In this document: piece by piece, positions 34,534 to 46,821 of the stretch
How positions within the stretch are numbered: the stretch's first letter is position 1
How the letters are laid out: each line of letters opens with the position of its first letter
Source: Piper betle
Lineage: Eukaryota > Streptophyta > Magnoliopsida > Piperales > Piperaceae
Direction: 5' to 3'
Assembly: GCA_033002965.1 (NCBI GenBank)
Contig: JAURVB010013945.1
Span: forward strand, 37,046 to 101,045
DNA: 64,000 bases
Translations under genes and position numbers: made by a program
Notes under the pieces: generated by a model
Database searches by the model: none
What the model saw: the letters and a program-made list of their open reading frames with translations, nothing else
Told to the model about the DNA's origin: nothing

Positions 34534-35100
34534 TATATATCTATATATATATATATATATATATTACTAGCATATATATGTTATGATCATGATACTGATT
34601 ATTGAAAGTCTATTACAATATAGCACCGGCTGCAAGAGGCAAGAGGCAGTATAAAAAGAATATGTAAATTTTATGTAAGCTTTAAATTGTCTAACTACTT
34701 ATCCTAAAAACTAAAACCGTTAAGAAAAAAGAACAACTAAATATTTATTTCAAACACTCCACCTCATAGATGAACATGGGGCAAATAATCCGTTCAATAT
34801 AACATGAGACTGATTAATATTTTTTTGGGCATACAACACCAACGGAATTTGAATTTCAGGCCATTGATTCTGATATTACATAAATTTTAAATAGTATATT
34901 CACTTTTGTGTAAGTCCTAGATTGTTTAATTACATTTTTTAGAAGCTCAAACTGTTTGGAATGGGATCCACAAATATTTTCTTGAACAGAATAGATATTG
35001 ATCTCCTAGTGGAGATTTGACTATCAAACGTTCTTAATTTTTTGTGGACATTCTTTTTGAGGTCAGACATATGCTTTAGAGATAGCCATAAATGCGAGGG
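34534..35100. repeat. Remainder of inhibitor unit 1 after the foldback element
   Basis: Continues the tandem unit: TTATGATCATGATACTGATT, GAGGCAAGAGGCAGTATAAA and TTATTTCAAACACTCCACCT match 35790-36000 of unit 2. No coding exon. 34542-34564 is the right part of the TA run. Confidence 0.6.
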
Positions 35101-35282
35101 AAAAGGAATTTATGCGGCATATTTTCAGGTGCACGGATGGAGCCATACACCATTAACAGGACCCACGTAACTGGTACATACATGCCACGATCATGACACT
35201 GATTATTGAGAGTCTAATAGGATTATAGCATGGATAGCCAGCACCCAGAGGCAGTTTGGATGAAGGAACAGGTATTGATCCC

Positions 35283-35496
35283 CTAGGGGAGACCATGGAT
35301 GACATTGCTCCGTGATATTGGGCAGTAGTCTTTCATGTCAAAGCATTTGCATTTAGGAGGCCAGATCATGAGCCAAATGCAATTTGTGCAGCCAGGTTTG
35401 CATTCTTTTCTCCATTTAGCATCACAGGTGCATTAAGTACACCCATCAATTTCGATGCAGAAGCACTTGCGGGGTTGGCACCAAGCATTCTTCACC
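35283..35496 (-). pseudogene. Bowman-Birk-like inhibitor pseudogene, copy 4 (exon 2)
   Basis: Exon 2 from about 35496: NAWCQPRKCFCIEIDGCT, a stop, then CTCDAKWRKECKPGCTNC, IWLMIWPPK, CKCFDMKDYC and a TAG after HGLP. The C-x3-C-x2-C-x9-C-x-C-x6-C spacing and the PPxCxC motif fit Bowman-Birk inhibitors. The loop cysteine is Trp and the P1 region reads LMI. There is no frameshift where copy 3 has one, so the two decayed separately. Exon 1 is reduced to a remnant near 35660-35700 ending at a GTATGA-like donor. Confidence 0.65.
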
Positions 35497-36240
35497 ATAT
35501 TGTGGGTAAGAAATGAAGATATTGATAAGAAACATATATACTACATTGACGAAATCCTGCATTAATTAACAAAAAATGAGAGACAAACTTTGTTGAATAG
35601 TAAAAAGAAATTATGGACATCAAACTTTTTGTTTAGGATAGTTAGGTCTATTATAATTCATACCTTCAAATTAGGAGGGCTTGACGTTTTCTTCAAAGCG
35701 TTTTCAATACTAAATTTTCATCAAAGGATGATGATCACATATATGTTATTTATATATATATATATATATACATACACACACTAGCAAATATATGCCATGA
35801 TCACAATACTAATTATTGAAAGTCTAGTACAATACAGGACCACGTTCACGAGGCAAGAGGCAAGAGGCAGTATAAAAGGAATATATAAATTTTATGATAA
35901 ATTTTAGATGATCTAATTACTTGTCCTAAAAACTAAAACGGTTAAAAAAAGGAATTGTCAAATATTTACTTCAAACACTCTCCCTAATAGAAAAACACGA
36001 GGCAAATAATCCGTTAGACATAGCATGAGAAAGATTAATATTTTTTTGAACATACATCACCAACAAATTTGAATCTCAGACCATTGGTTCTAATATTATA
36101 TAAATTTTAAATAGTATAACCATATTTACTTGAACAGAACAGATATTGATCTCCTAGTGAAGATTCAGCGATTAAATATTTTTAATTTTTGTGGACATTT
36201 TTTTTTCTAGTCCACGCATACGTTTTAGGGGTACCCATAA
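35497..36240. repeat. Inhibitor unit 2 flank with empty foldback site
   Basis: The intron/upstream part of unit 2. 35640-35740 matches 32700-32830, and 35790-36170 matches 34565-34950, joined by CATATATGTTATTTATATATA and a TA/CA run with no foldback element. This fixes the element as an insertion into unit 1. Confidence 0.7.
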
Positions 36241-36292
36241 ATTAGGAACGAAAAGTAAATTATGCTGCTGATATGGCAATTTTCATCGTTAA

Positions 36293-36901
36293 ATACCCCA
36301 CAGGTGCACCTAGGAGACCTATCAAAGTCGGTGCACGAGCATCCACCATCCTTTTCTTGAAATTGAAGCTTAGGGTCAATTTGGTTGGCGTAAAAAAAGT
36401 GTAAATGAAAACAATTATGTGAAATTGAAATGCAATGAAAATAAATGTTTTCAAAATTTACCTTACATGTTTAAATAGTTGGAAAATAAGATACGAAATT
36501 ACAAGTTTTTAACTAAATTTGAAAATATCCAAATACGGAAAAATGTGTGACCTATAAAATTTACATTTATTTAATATAATTTCAAGACAAACAAACAAAT
36601 TGTTAGAAAAAAATTAACAAACATAGATATTTACAACCCATTAACCTAAGCTTGATCAACAACACGAAAAATGTCATACAAACTTTGTTCAATAGTAAAT
36701 ATTAATTATATAACAAAGAAGCATCAATATTTTTGTTAAAATAGTTAGGGCTATCATAACTCATACCTCCAAAATATTTAGAAAGCTTGAGGTTATCTTC
36801 TCAGCCTGTCCATGCAGTTTGAGAATGGCATCTCCGACTGCCCCAACATTGGAAAAGAAGGAATTCAGGATTAGCTGGGAAATCAAGGCAAAAGCATTCA
36901 T
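36293..36901 (-). pseudogene. Bowman-Birk-like inhibitor pseudogene, copy 5 (unit 3)
   Basis: Exon 1 (36901-36767) is open throughout: MNAFALISQLILNSFFSNVG, then AVGDAILKLHGQAEKITSSF and LNILE, followed by a GTATGA donor in phase 0. This is the only exon 1 in the window with no stop or frameshift and a donor. Exon 2 (36352-36293) keeps only the first half: DGGCSCTDFDRSPRCTC and GVF, then unrelated sequence and stops. The second subdomain is missing. The hydrophobic stretch at residues 3-18 suggests a secreted precursor. Confidence 0.55.
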
Positions 36902-37311
36902 CTTGATATCATTCAATAGTGTTCACTACCTAATATAAAATTGAAAGTTAGATTAAAATAATTTATGTGAATAAAACAAATATTATGAGTAAAATATTCT
37001 TAAAATATATGAAATGCCTATATGTGAAATAAACATATAAGATCTTGCTGTATCTAATATAAAATTAAATGTTTGGGCACACAGTAGTGCAACCCATGGC
37101 TGTGGCCGGAACCATGCACCATTAACAAGACACACATTGGCAGAAAATTCAATAAAACATGAGCGGGTCATGAACACATATACGCCTTAAGATCATGACA
37201 CTGATTATTGAAAGTTGAGTAGCATACACATATAACAAGCTCCCTGAGGCAGGTAAAAGGCGCAGATCTTGATCCTCAAGGGGGTAGATGATCAGTTCTT
37301 TTTGTTGGGCT
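36902..37311. other. Spacer and 3' part of inhibitor unit 4
   Basis: 36930-37060 matches AT-rich sequence at 19740-19880, whereas 37060-37311 matches the region downstream of exon 2 at 20600-20840. No coding exon. Confidence 0.5.
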
Positions 37312-37707
37312 TTAGTTTTTGCGGTCCAGACAAACGCAACGGGGAACCCCAAAAACAAAGTAGCAGAGGAATATTTTGCAGCCGAAAATAACCGCGAAAA
37401 ATTGAGTCTAACAAAAAATTGCAGAAAATTACAAAAAATACAACCGATTAATATGAGGTTGATAATCAAAACGCGAAAAATATGATACAAACTTTGTTCA
37501 ACATTAAATATTAATTAAAGGCAAAAACATCTATTTCTTTGTTAAAGTAGTTAGGTCTATCATAAGTCTTAGCTTCAAATTATTTAGAAAGCTTGAGGTT
37601 ATCTTCTCCGCCTATCCAGGTAGTTTGAGAATGCCATCTCTGACCGCCAGAACATTGTAAAAGAAGGCGACTAGGATTAGCAGGGAAATCAAGGCGTGAG
37701 CCTTCAT
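37312..37707 (-). pseudogene. Bowman-Birk-like inhibitor pseudogene, copy 6 (unit 4)
   Basis: Exon 1 (37707-37573): MKAHALISLLILVAFFYNVL, AVRDGILKLPG, then a TAG where other copies have Gln, then AEKITSSFLNNLK. The splice donor is CTAAGA instead of GTATGA. Exon 2 (about 37400-37312): GCKIFLCYFVFGVPRCVCLD then RKN and stop. The CxC-loop-CxC framework survives, but the loop is altered and the upstream cysteines are lost. Upstream, 37710-37858 matches the flank of the exon at 17039. Confidence 0.6.
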
Positions 37708-39043
37708 CTTCACACCTATCAATAGTAGGGATCCTAATAACTCTACCTTTAAGTTCCTCAAACCCAGAGAATAGTGGAGGTTTACGGGTAGTGCTGTGTA
37801 ATGCATGTATAGACTTGTGGCATAAAAGGGTATTGAAGGCGCATGCCTTAAACCACTTTGTAACACCCAGTTTTCGGTTCACCAAAGAACCGAATCAGAA
37901 ATATTGCGATTGAGTCAAATCATATTTAATATTATTAGTTAATAAGACTCAATCGATAAAATAGATCGAAACAACCCTCTCGGTGCAATGAGAATAGAAC
38001 ACTTTGTAAAATAAGCATTAAAACACATCAAATATAAATGAATGCAAGAAAGTAAATACTGCGATGAGCTCAAATGTGTGTAGCGTGTAATTGTCCTCCC
38101 ACCAAAGTAGACTTGGGATTTACAAAGCCTACATATATTAAATGAAAAGCATCAGTAACGAATGTTACTGGTCCAAAAAATAACTAATACAATCTAGCAA
38201 ATGGGTATTCTATTACCTACAAAAACTAAGAAACTTCAAGATAACCTCACACTAGGCTGTAAGCAAATATACTTAAGCAATTGCTGGCTCGCATGCATGA
38301 CTCATAATCATTTTCATACATACATACAACACTTATGCCGTCACACCTTCCATATCACCCGCCACGGTAATCGAGTGGCAAAAGGAACAGTTAAGTGAAG
38401 CTACATATTCTTAAAATACGCTGCATTACGTAGTACCATCATACATCGCACTACGTTATGGTTTGAAGGAGTACTAGTGCAATTTATACATATCTCCATA
38501 CCGCTCACTCTCTTATTCGTTAAATATATAAAAATGTGGGTACTTATATAATAGGCTTAGGAAGGAGGCTTATATCATAAATTTCTGGAGCTTAAGTTCG
38601 AAAACCAATAAGGGATCTCATCCTTGTAGTTTTATTAAACATGTGTAGAAAACATAGCTAAATGGACTGACATCGAAGGGATCCAATAAAACACCACCGA
38701 TGCCATCCTACATATAAAACACGATTAAATTCGACACTCAAGGAGTCAAGCAGAGAGGGAGAGAGTCCTACGGACCTGTGGTCCAAGCTCCAAATGTATT
38801 TGCACATCTACGGCTAGCTTGGACTTCGAAGCATACATCGGAACCCACTGCTAAGTAAAATAATAATGTCTCTATATGATGCATGTTTGTGGTGTGTGCT
38901 TATATCATTAATACATCATAACAAAGAAAACAATACTAACAAACCTATAAGTAAACATGTGGCACACAAATCGAGACATAATAAAGAGAATAACTAATAA
39001 CAAATAATAAATAAATAAATAAATACATACAATCCTGAATAAA

Positions 39044-39048
39044 TAGAT
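39044..39048. other. Target-site duplication TAGAT, left
   Basis: TAGAT immediately before TGTCAAACCCC; the partner is at 41895-41899. Removing the LTR and one copy joins the two halves of the outer LTR. Confidence 0.85.
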
Positions 39049-41894
39049 TGTCAAACCCCATTTTTAGGTTAGGGTTTTACCCGATTTTAGTTTTATCCAC
39101 TTCGAATAGTTTCGAATCGATTCGAGCAAGCTCGAGCCAAAACAATTTTATGAATATGAGTATGAGGCCCATATGGCCATATGAGCATGTTGTTGAGGTT
39201 GAGTATACCTGACATGCATATGATAATTTCAGTTATGATATAGTAGAGTATGAGTTATCAATATATACGTGAGGTATACATATGATTTTTTTATAAGTTA
39301 GTCAGGATTTGACGCCTATATCTAAGCCGATGCAGCATTTAGTATCCGTTTGGGATTTTCTAGGTATTTCATTTGCATGCAACATATGAATTTTGGATCA
39401 CTAGATATTGCCCCTATGGGCCAAACTTAATCGAGTTCAGGGTTCGAGGCCCATTTAGCCTTATTGCCTCGATTCCCTCCTATATAATAATTTTTAGGAC
39501 CCAAGTCAATTTTAACTTTGGACGGTCTCGATTCGAGCTTTCCATCCATATGTATATTGTATATACCCCTAGGTGGGCCCTATTACGCCAAGAGTTATCG
39601 GACGCCCGATCGTGCCACGTGACAAGATCTGGGCCATCCATTCACCCTTAACTTCACTGTGTTATACTTTTTGAGATCATTCATGATTTTAAAATTTTCC
39701 ACTATTACGTCGCCGCCACATTTGGCTCGCAGCCGGAGAGTGTCCGCCTTGCCCTCGGCCACGGGACTGGCACCCCCATGACAGCCTCGCTCCCGGCTTT
39801 CCAGTCGTCCCTCTCACAACCACCGATGCTGCCACAGTTGCCGCCAGTGAGGAGTTTTGGAGTCGGTCTCCGGAGGGAGCCCCCTCCGGCCGGTCCGACC
39901 ATCCAGACAGTTTCATATTGCCTAGATCTACCTTTTGAGACAACCCACTATGACCGCCGTGGCCGCGATTGCCGCCAACGATGTCGCCATACTCTGCAGC
40001 GATCAGCCCCTTTCCCGGCCGTTTTTGGCTAGTCGACAGCTGCACTCGGCCGATCTTCACCACCACCAGCTCCTCCATCGCCCCCTCTCTCAATCCCGAC
40101 GGCGGCGACCCCAGTCGCGCCGCCGTCGGCATTTTCAGGGACAGAAACCGGCGGCCCCTCCGCCCTACCCATTTACCTGGTTCGTGGTCCACCTGATCGC
40201 AACTGCACTGGCAGCCCGCAACCGCGTCCACCTGGTCATGCCCGAACCCGTGTCGCCATTTCAACCTGTTTTCCGTCGTTTTTCGATCGTTTGCGGTAAT
40301 TCCACAACCCTTACATTAGTTTAGATACATATTCACATTGATTAATATTATATTTAATTATTAATATTAGTCTTATTGTGTTTATTAATGTTATTTATTT
40401 ATTTATTTATATTTATTTATTTATTTGTATGTTCGCATGGATGTTATTATTTATTCGCATTTAATTATGCATTCTTATATTGTATAATGATGATATTATT
40501 ATTATTCATTATTAATTAAAATTAAATAATTATTTATTTATTTATTTATTCATTTATAGAATGATTATGTATTTATTTATTTAATTTCTTATATGATAAC
40601 TAAAACAAGTATATATAATATTTTTCGTGTTTAGTCATTTACGTCTATACTATATGATATTATTATTTCATGATTATAGTGTTGATTGTTCTTATATAGT
40701 CATTATCTATCTATTTATTCATGATTGTATGTATTTATTTATTAATTAATTGTTATTAGTTATTTTCTTTATATGTATCGATTTACGTGCTGTGTGTTTA
40801 GTGGTATGTTTATTTAGTGTAGTCCTTTTTTTAGGATGTATTGATGATATGAGTACACACCACAACCATGCATTATATAGAGATATTAGTATTTTACTTA
40901 GCAGTGGGTTCCGATGTAGGCTTCAGAGTCTGAGCTCGCCGTAGAAGATCAGATACGCCTGGAGCTTGGACCACAGGTCCATAGGACTCTCTCCTCTCTG
41001 CTTGACTCTTTGAGTGTCGAGTTTTATCGTGTTTTATGTATAGTGTGGCATCGGCGGTGTTTTATTGGATCCCTCTCATGTCGGGCCATTTAACCATGTT
41101 TTCTACGCATGTTTAATAAAACTACAAGGATATGATCTCTTGTTGGTTTTCAAACTTAAGCTCCAGAAATTTATGATATAAGTCTCTTTCTTAAGCCTAT
41201 TATATGAGTACGCAAAATTTTACGGATTTCACGAATAAGAGAATGAGTGGTATGGAGATATGTATGAATCACACTAGTTCTCCTTCAAACCATGAGGTAG
41301 TGTGGTGTATGATAGTACTGCGTAATGCAACACATTTCCGGAATATGTGGCACTAACTTAATTATTCCTTTTGCCACTCGAGTACCGTGGCGGGTGATAC
41401 GGAAGGTGTGAGAGCGTAAGCGTTGTATGTATGTATGAATTTGATTATGAGCCGTGCATGCGAGTCGGCAATTGCTTAAGTATGTTTGCTTACCGTCCAA
41501 TGTGAGGCTATCTTGAAGTTTCATAAGTTTTTGTAGGTAATAGAATATCCATTTGCTAGATTGTATTAGTTATTTTTCAGACCAATAACATTCGTTACTG
41601 ATGTTTTTCATTTAATATATGTAGGCTTTGTAAATCCTAAGTTTACTTTGGTGGGAGGACAATTAAACGCTACACACATTTGAGCTAAGCACAATATTTA
41701 CTTTCTTGCATTTATTTATATTTGATGTGTTTTGATGCTTATTTGACAATGTGTTCCATTCTCATGACACTAAGAGGGTTATTTCGATCTATTTTATTCA
41801 TCAAGTCTTACTGACCAATAATATTAAACATGACTCGGCTCGATCATAACATTTCTTATCCGGTTCTTAGGTGAACCGAAATCCGGGTGTTACA
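39049..41894 (+). mobile_element. Nested gypsy solo LTR, 2.85 kb
   Basis: Plus-strand LTR from TGTCAAACCCCATTTTTAGG to CCGGGTGTTACA, flanked by identical TAGAT at 39044-39048 and 41895-41899. It belongs to the same family as the LTR it interrupts but is inverted. It includes the GC-rich region (39700-40320), a TTTATTTATTTA-rich stretch (40370-40750), and the conserved end block with CAGTAACATTCGTTAC-like sequence near 41590. With no internal region, it is a solo LTR formed after insertion. Confidence 0.85.
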
Positions 41895-41899
41895 TAGAT
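41895..41899. other. Target-site duplication TAGAT, right
   Basis: TAGAT immediately after GGGTGTTACA; the partner is at 39044-39048. Confidence 0.85.
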
Positions 41900-43618
41900 A
41901 GATAATAAATACATAAAAGCAATCAATACTCAAATCATGAAATAATAATATCATGTACTATGACATAAATGGCTAAACACGAGTAAATATTATATATACG
42001 TGTTAGTAATCATATAAACAATTAAATATATAAATACATAATCATTTTATAAATAAATAAATACTTATTTAATTTTAATTAATAGTAAATAATAATAATA
42101 ATATAGTCAACATTACAAAATACGTACTTAAATACAAGTAAATAATAACATACACGCAACAAACAAGTGAAGAAATAAATATATACAATTTAGTAAAAAA
42201 TAAAAGTGAAATATTAATAAGTAAATATAATAATAATAATAACAAATAATCATGTAAACAAACATCAATACGATAAACATATAATGATAAATAAATAAAT
42301 AATAGTGAAAAAATGAATAAACAAATAAAACAATAAACGAAGAAAAATCATCACAACATCCAATAATGCTAAGTCATGTGAATATGCATCATAACTAACA
42401 TATAGGTTCTCGACTTACTAAAAAGTGTACAAGAACGGAGGAAAACGGGCTGAAAATGAATTGAACCGGACCGAACACAGCTAAACCAGACCAAACCGAA
42501 AATCAGTCTGGGTTAACTGTTGGGCTGTGTCGTCTGGGTTGGTGGCACTGACACAGGCTCGGACTGGAGACCTCGGGCACGATCACGCGGACGTGGCCGC
42601 GGTTAGGTGGACACGGTCGCAATATGTGGATGCGGGGCGAGAGGCAGTGGTGTCCGTGGCTGGAATACGGCCAAGGCGGCGCGGCGGAGGCTGCCATCTG
42701 TCGTGATCGAAGAGGGCGTCATGGTGGAGGTGTTGGTGGTGACGATCGGAGGAGTTTGGCCGTCAACGGGCCGAAAAATGGCTGGATCACCGCCGGGTGC
42801 GACGACGACGTTGTCGGCGATCGCGGCCACGGCAGTCGTCGTGGGTTGTCTCAAAAGGTAGATCTAGGCAATATGAACCTGTTTGGGTGGTTAGACCAGC
42901 CGGATGCGGCCTGCCAGCTCCGGAAATCGGCCCAAACACAGCGGCGGCCGAAGACCGGCCCTAAAAACTCTTTCATCGGCGGAGACTCCAGCGGCGTCGG
43001 TGGTTGTGAGATAGACGACTACAAGTCGAGCGCAAGGCGGTCATGGGGGTACTGGTCTGGTGACCGGGAGCGAGGCGGACACTCTTCGGCGGCAAGCTGA
43101 AGTGGCGGCGGCGTTAACAAAGTCTGATCTTGCCATGTGGCGGCGGCAAGCTGAATGGACGGCCCAGATTTTGCCACGTGGTACAATCTGAACGTCCGAT
43201 AACTCTTGGCACAATTGGCACCTAAGGTTATATACAATATACATATGGACGGAAAGCTCGTATCGAGACCCTCTAAAGTTAAAACTTACTCGAGTCCTAA
43301 AAGTGACGATATAGGTGGGAATCGAGGTAAGAGGGGTAACTAGGTTGTGATCCCTAAACTCAATCTAGCTAAGCTCATGGGGGCACAAATCAATGGTCCA
43401 AAATCCCTAGAATGTATGCAATGAAATACCCAAAAAAAATCCCAAACGGATACTAAACGATGGAACAGCCTAGATCTAAGCCTAAAATCCTGCCTAAACA
43501 TATTCAAACGAATCTGTATACCTTAGTATACACTGATAACTCATGATCTTATCATCTGCATGTCGGGCATACTCAGCCACTATAACATGCTCATACGGCC
43601 ATTTGAGCCCATACTCAG

Positions 43619-44280
43619 TTTGTATTTTGTTATTTCTGGACCGGTAACACTTATTACTAGCGTATTTTTTATTATATATTTAGCTGAGAACTATGAAGAA
43701 TGAGCACTGTCGGGATTGCAAAGGAGGAGCATTGATATTGTGCACACATATGCTTGCCGAGTGTATGTAATTATGATGATGTGTATTTAAATCAGTAGTT
43801 TATGAAATTTAAATGATATTCTGTGAGGTTACTATAAATGTTTTGCATGTGAATGAGAATGGAGAATGGAAAGGAATAGGTGAGCTACTGAGCGAGGGTA
43901 ACTAGAATGCCAAAAACATGCAATGTTTGGATTGTGTTTTCGATGTTTATTGCTAAAAATATATACCGTTTATTGTTGATAGGGTGGCCTCTATTGCATT
44001 TTTAGGGGAAACTTTGTTCATTTCATTTTCAAAATACATATTTCTTTTGAACTCTTCATTTGTTTGGTTTGTTTGTTTACTGGTTTGCACATCATGACAT
44101 GCATATAGCACAACGTTAGAACTCAAGCATCTCATCCATGCCTTGCATGTTGCATCACCATCTTGAGACACCAAGGGTAGATATAGGTCGGCTTAACTAA
44201 ATCTAGTAGATTAGCGAATGGTTCAGTCGCCAGTAACATTTCCGGATTAGTTCATGGGTGAACCGATATGGGGTGTTACA
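43619..44280 (+). mobile_element. Gypsy LTR fragment, 3' end (duplicate)
   Basis: Plus-strand LTR tail ending GGGGTGTTACA at 44280. It matches 17080-17606 and 57179-57549 and is slightly longer on the left, including GGACCGGTAACACTTATTAC, the counterpart of the conserved block in the other LTRs. Confidence 0.65.
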
Positions 44281-44979
44281 TGATGAGTCAAAAGATGTGC
44301 AAGACTCCCCCTTTCTGTAGCCCATGACTGATAGGATGAGGCGGCAAACCCGGAGTTGGACATCAAGGCACTAATGCATGCAATGTCCACCCATCTGGGG
44401 TAAATAAGCTTGCAAGACCTGTGCCATTGACAAAGCACAGTGATGAGTTATTTCACAAATCTACATATAGGTACGTAAAAATTCTTATTTAAATATTTTG
44501 ATTTGTTGAATTTCTTTGGTAACCTTAACATTTACTAGTATTTTGTTGCTCTGTCAAGAGTCCTTGGATCCCCATACGACAAAACTCTTTGACCATCCAG
44601 GATCGAGTAAAAGGAGTGTGGCCAAGTTGGAAATTCGTTCCAAGGGACGTGAAAAATCCGATGAGACAAGAGTGGATGGTGAGTTACAATTATAAATGGT
44701 ATACCTGTTTTTATATCCATATATATTTTGTTCATTTTGTTAACACGAATTTTTTTGTATTGTAAATGAAAATTTTATATGATTTTCTACCGGAGGAGCT
44801 ATCATGTGCAAGAAATTACTTCATGATGAATGCGCCGGACCTATACAAGCAAATGATGAACAGAGCACGGGACAAACGAATTGACACCAAATTCAACGAA
44901 AATGGCACCCTTTAGTCCACGAAAATGGACCTTCTGTCCCCAAAAATTTCGAAGACAGATGTTTGTTTTTCTACTAGTG
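44281..44979 (+). mobile_element. CACTA-type 3' end region (duplicate)
   Basis: Ends TTTCTACTAGTG (17607-18349 has TTTCTGCTAGTG). The subterminal block has lost the GTTTTCGGTGACAACC segment here. The same left junction with the LTR end shows it is a duplicate, not an independent insertion. Confidence 0.5.
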
Positions 44980-46420
44980 TTACAACATAACACAATACAT
45001 CTCCGAAAGTGAGATTAGTCCGGGTCATTCACTGATAAGGATATGATTAGGTTTTCTTGATTATCTAAGGTTACTTAATTATATAAGCTTGTTATTATTC
45101 TTGGCTTCTTACGTTTGTTTGATGTTAAACATAGATTGAACTTGTGTACATTTTATTTTCTTACAATAAATTCACCAACTTTGAATTTTCAGACCTTGTC
45201 AACCTTTCCTATACAATCTGACGTCTTTTTTTTCTAAAATAAGAAAAAATAGAAGAAATATAAATAAACATCAAATTAACAACTCAAATGAATTTACTAA
45301 ATTATGAACAATACGATGATTACAGTTTCCAATTCATTTGTAGCAAATTAAAAATATTTACTTATTTTCATAATATCAAATAGGGTATAAAGTTTTAAAT
45401 AACTATCCATTGAGGGAATAACACATCAATAATAAGAATACTACCCTCAAGATGAATTATAGGGTGAAAGGCAAGATGCAAAATCCTGAGGCGCCAAAAG
45501 CTGTTTTTGTTAGCCTATTTAATGACCCAACAATAATTTCATCCCAATACTAATATATTGAAAGTTGGACTACCGTTGGAGGATATTATAATCCATCCAC
45601 CTTCAAAAATTTAGTCTACATGATTCCTTCCCTTGACCATGGGCTTAACCCACATATAGCAAGTTCAACTCACTATTCATTAGTTCTCTCTTTGGTTAGC
45701 TCAGATACTATTTGTAACAACCCAACCTACTTATGCCCGAACATATATTATCCTCATAAAATCATAACATTAGAGGGTGTTAGTTCTACAGTAAAAATAG
45801 TTGGGGGTAATGGAAAAGAGTTATTAAGGTTGGTTCAAAGTTGTAGAAAATGAATTTAGGGAAAATATCATAAATAGAGACATTTCAAAGTTTTCTTTCA
45901 AAAATAGCCAAATATACAAAATTATATAAGAAATAGTCATTTTTAAAATTTTCAAATCAATTATGATAAAATTCTATCATTTTTTAAATAATAACAAGGA
46001 TACACATAAAATTTATTTTTACTAATACCAAAATATATAATAGATAAAACATATAATTTTTTATGAACTTTAAATATAGAAATAAAACATTAAATGATAA
46101 ATATTAAATAGAATAGAAAACTATCTAAAAGTGGAAAAATATAATTTTTTATGGAATTTTGGACAAGTTAAAAAAATTAAATTTTAGGCTATCAAAAATA
46201 AAATAAAAATTAAAAATATATGTATTTAGATGTTCGAAATTTTAATTTGAGATTGTCACATTATGTTAATTTGTAACCCAACCCTGTTATTATAAGTGGA
46301 ACATGCGGTATTAGTTATAGCATTGATGAATGCGAAATAATTTTTGGCTTTGTTAAAGGTCATATTTAGACTTAGGAAAAAGTTCATCTTTTGTATACAA
46401 GGTTCAACATACATATGAAT
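44980..46420. repeat. AT-rich duplicated flank
   Basis: Copy of 18350-20423 lacking about 600 bases near 46260. Contains the 77-residue open frame at 45620-45853 matching that at 18983-19222. No gene supported. Confidence 0.55.
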
Positions 46421-46821
46421 TTATGTGGGCGGATATCCACATCTTTTTCTGCTAATTCTTTTCCGATTGTAGAAGAACACTATTAAAATAAAAAATAAAA
46501 AATAAAAATATAATTTCATAATGGAACCAAGTGAGATTCCAATTCCTTTATTGATGTGCTCCATATATGAGAACTTGATCACCCATACATTAACAGAGTA
46601 CGTAGTAGGCGCACACAGTAGTGCAATGCATGGTCGTGGACGGAACCATGCACCATTAACAAGACACACATTGACATAAAATACAATAAAACATGAGCAG
46701 GTCATGATCACATATACGCCATGATCATGATGATCATGACACTGATTATTGAAAGTCAAGTAGCATACACAAGTAACAAGCTCCCTGAGGTAGTGTAAAA
46801 GGTAGTGTAAAAGGTGGATGA

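Larger units (their letters stand above)
37859..43618 (-). mobile_element. Gypsy LTR (outer), split by a nested LTR
   Basis: The minus-strand LTR ends GGGTGTTACA at 37859 and comprises 37859-39048 plus 41900-43618. Its 5' end is cut off near 43618, where another LTR fragment begins. The 37859-39048 part carries GTAACGAATGTTACTGGTCC and the GGTTTTCGAACTTAAGCTCC-type block. The 41900-43618 part has an AT-rich stretch of ATAAATAAATA units and the GC-rich middle. No primer site lies beyond 37859, so it is a solo or truncated LTR. Confidence 0.7.

Noticed and set aside
34149..34605. 145-, 99- and 77-codon frames in the G-rich arm
   Set aside because: Inside the foldback arm, mirrored by equivalent frames at 32883-33244; open because of G-rich composition.
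39373..39651. 92-codon plus-strand frame
   Set aside because: Within the nested LTR; the homologous region at 43180-43330 is not open, so no conservation of the frame.
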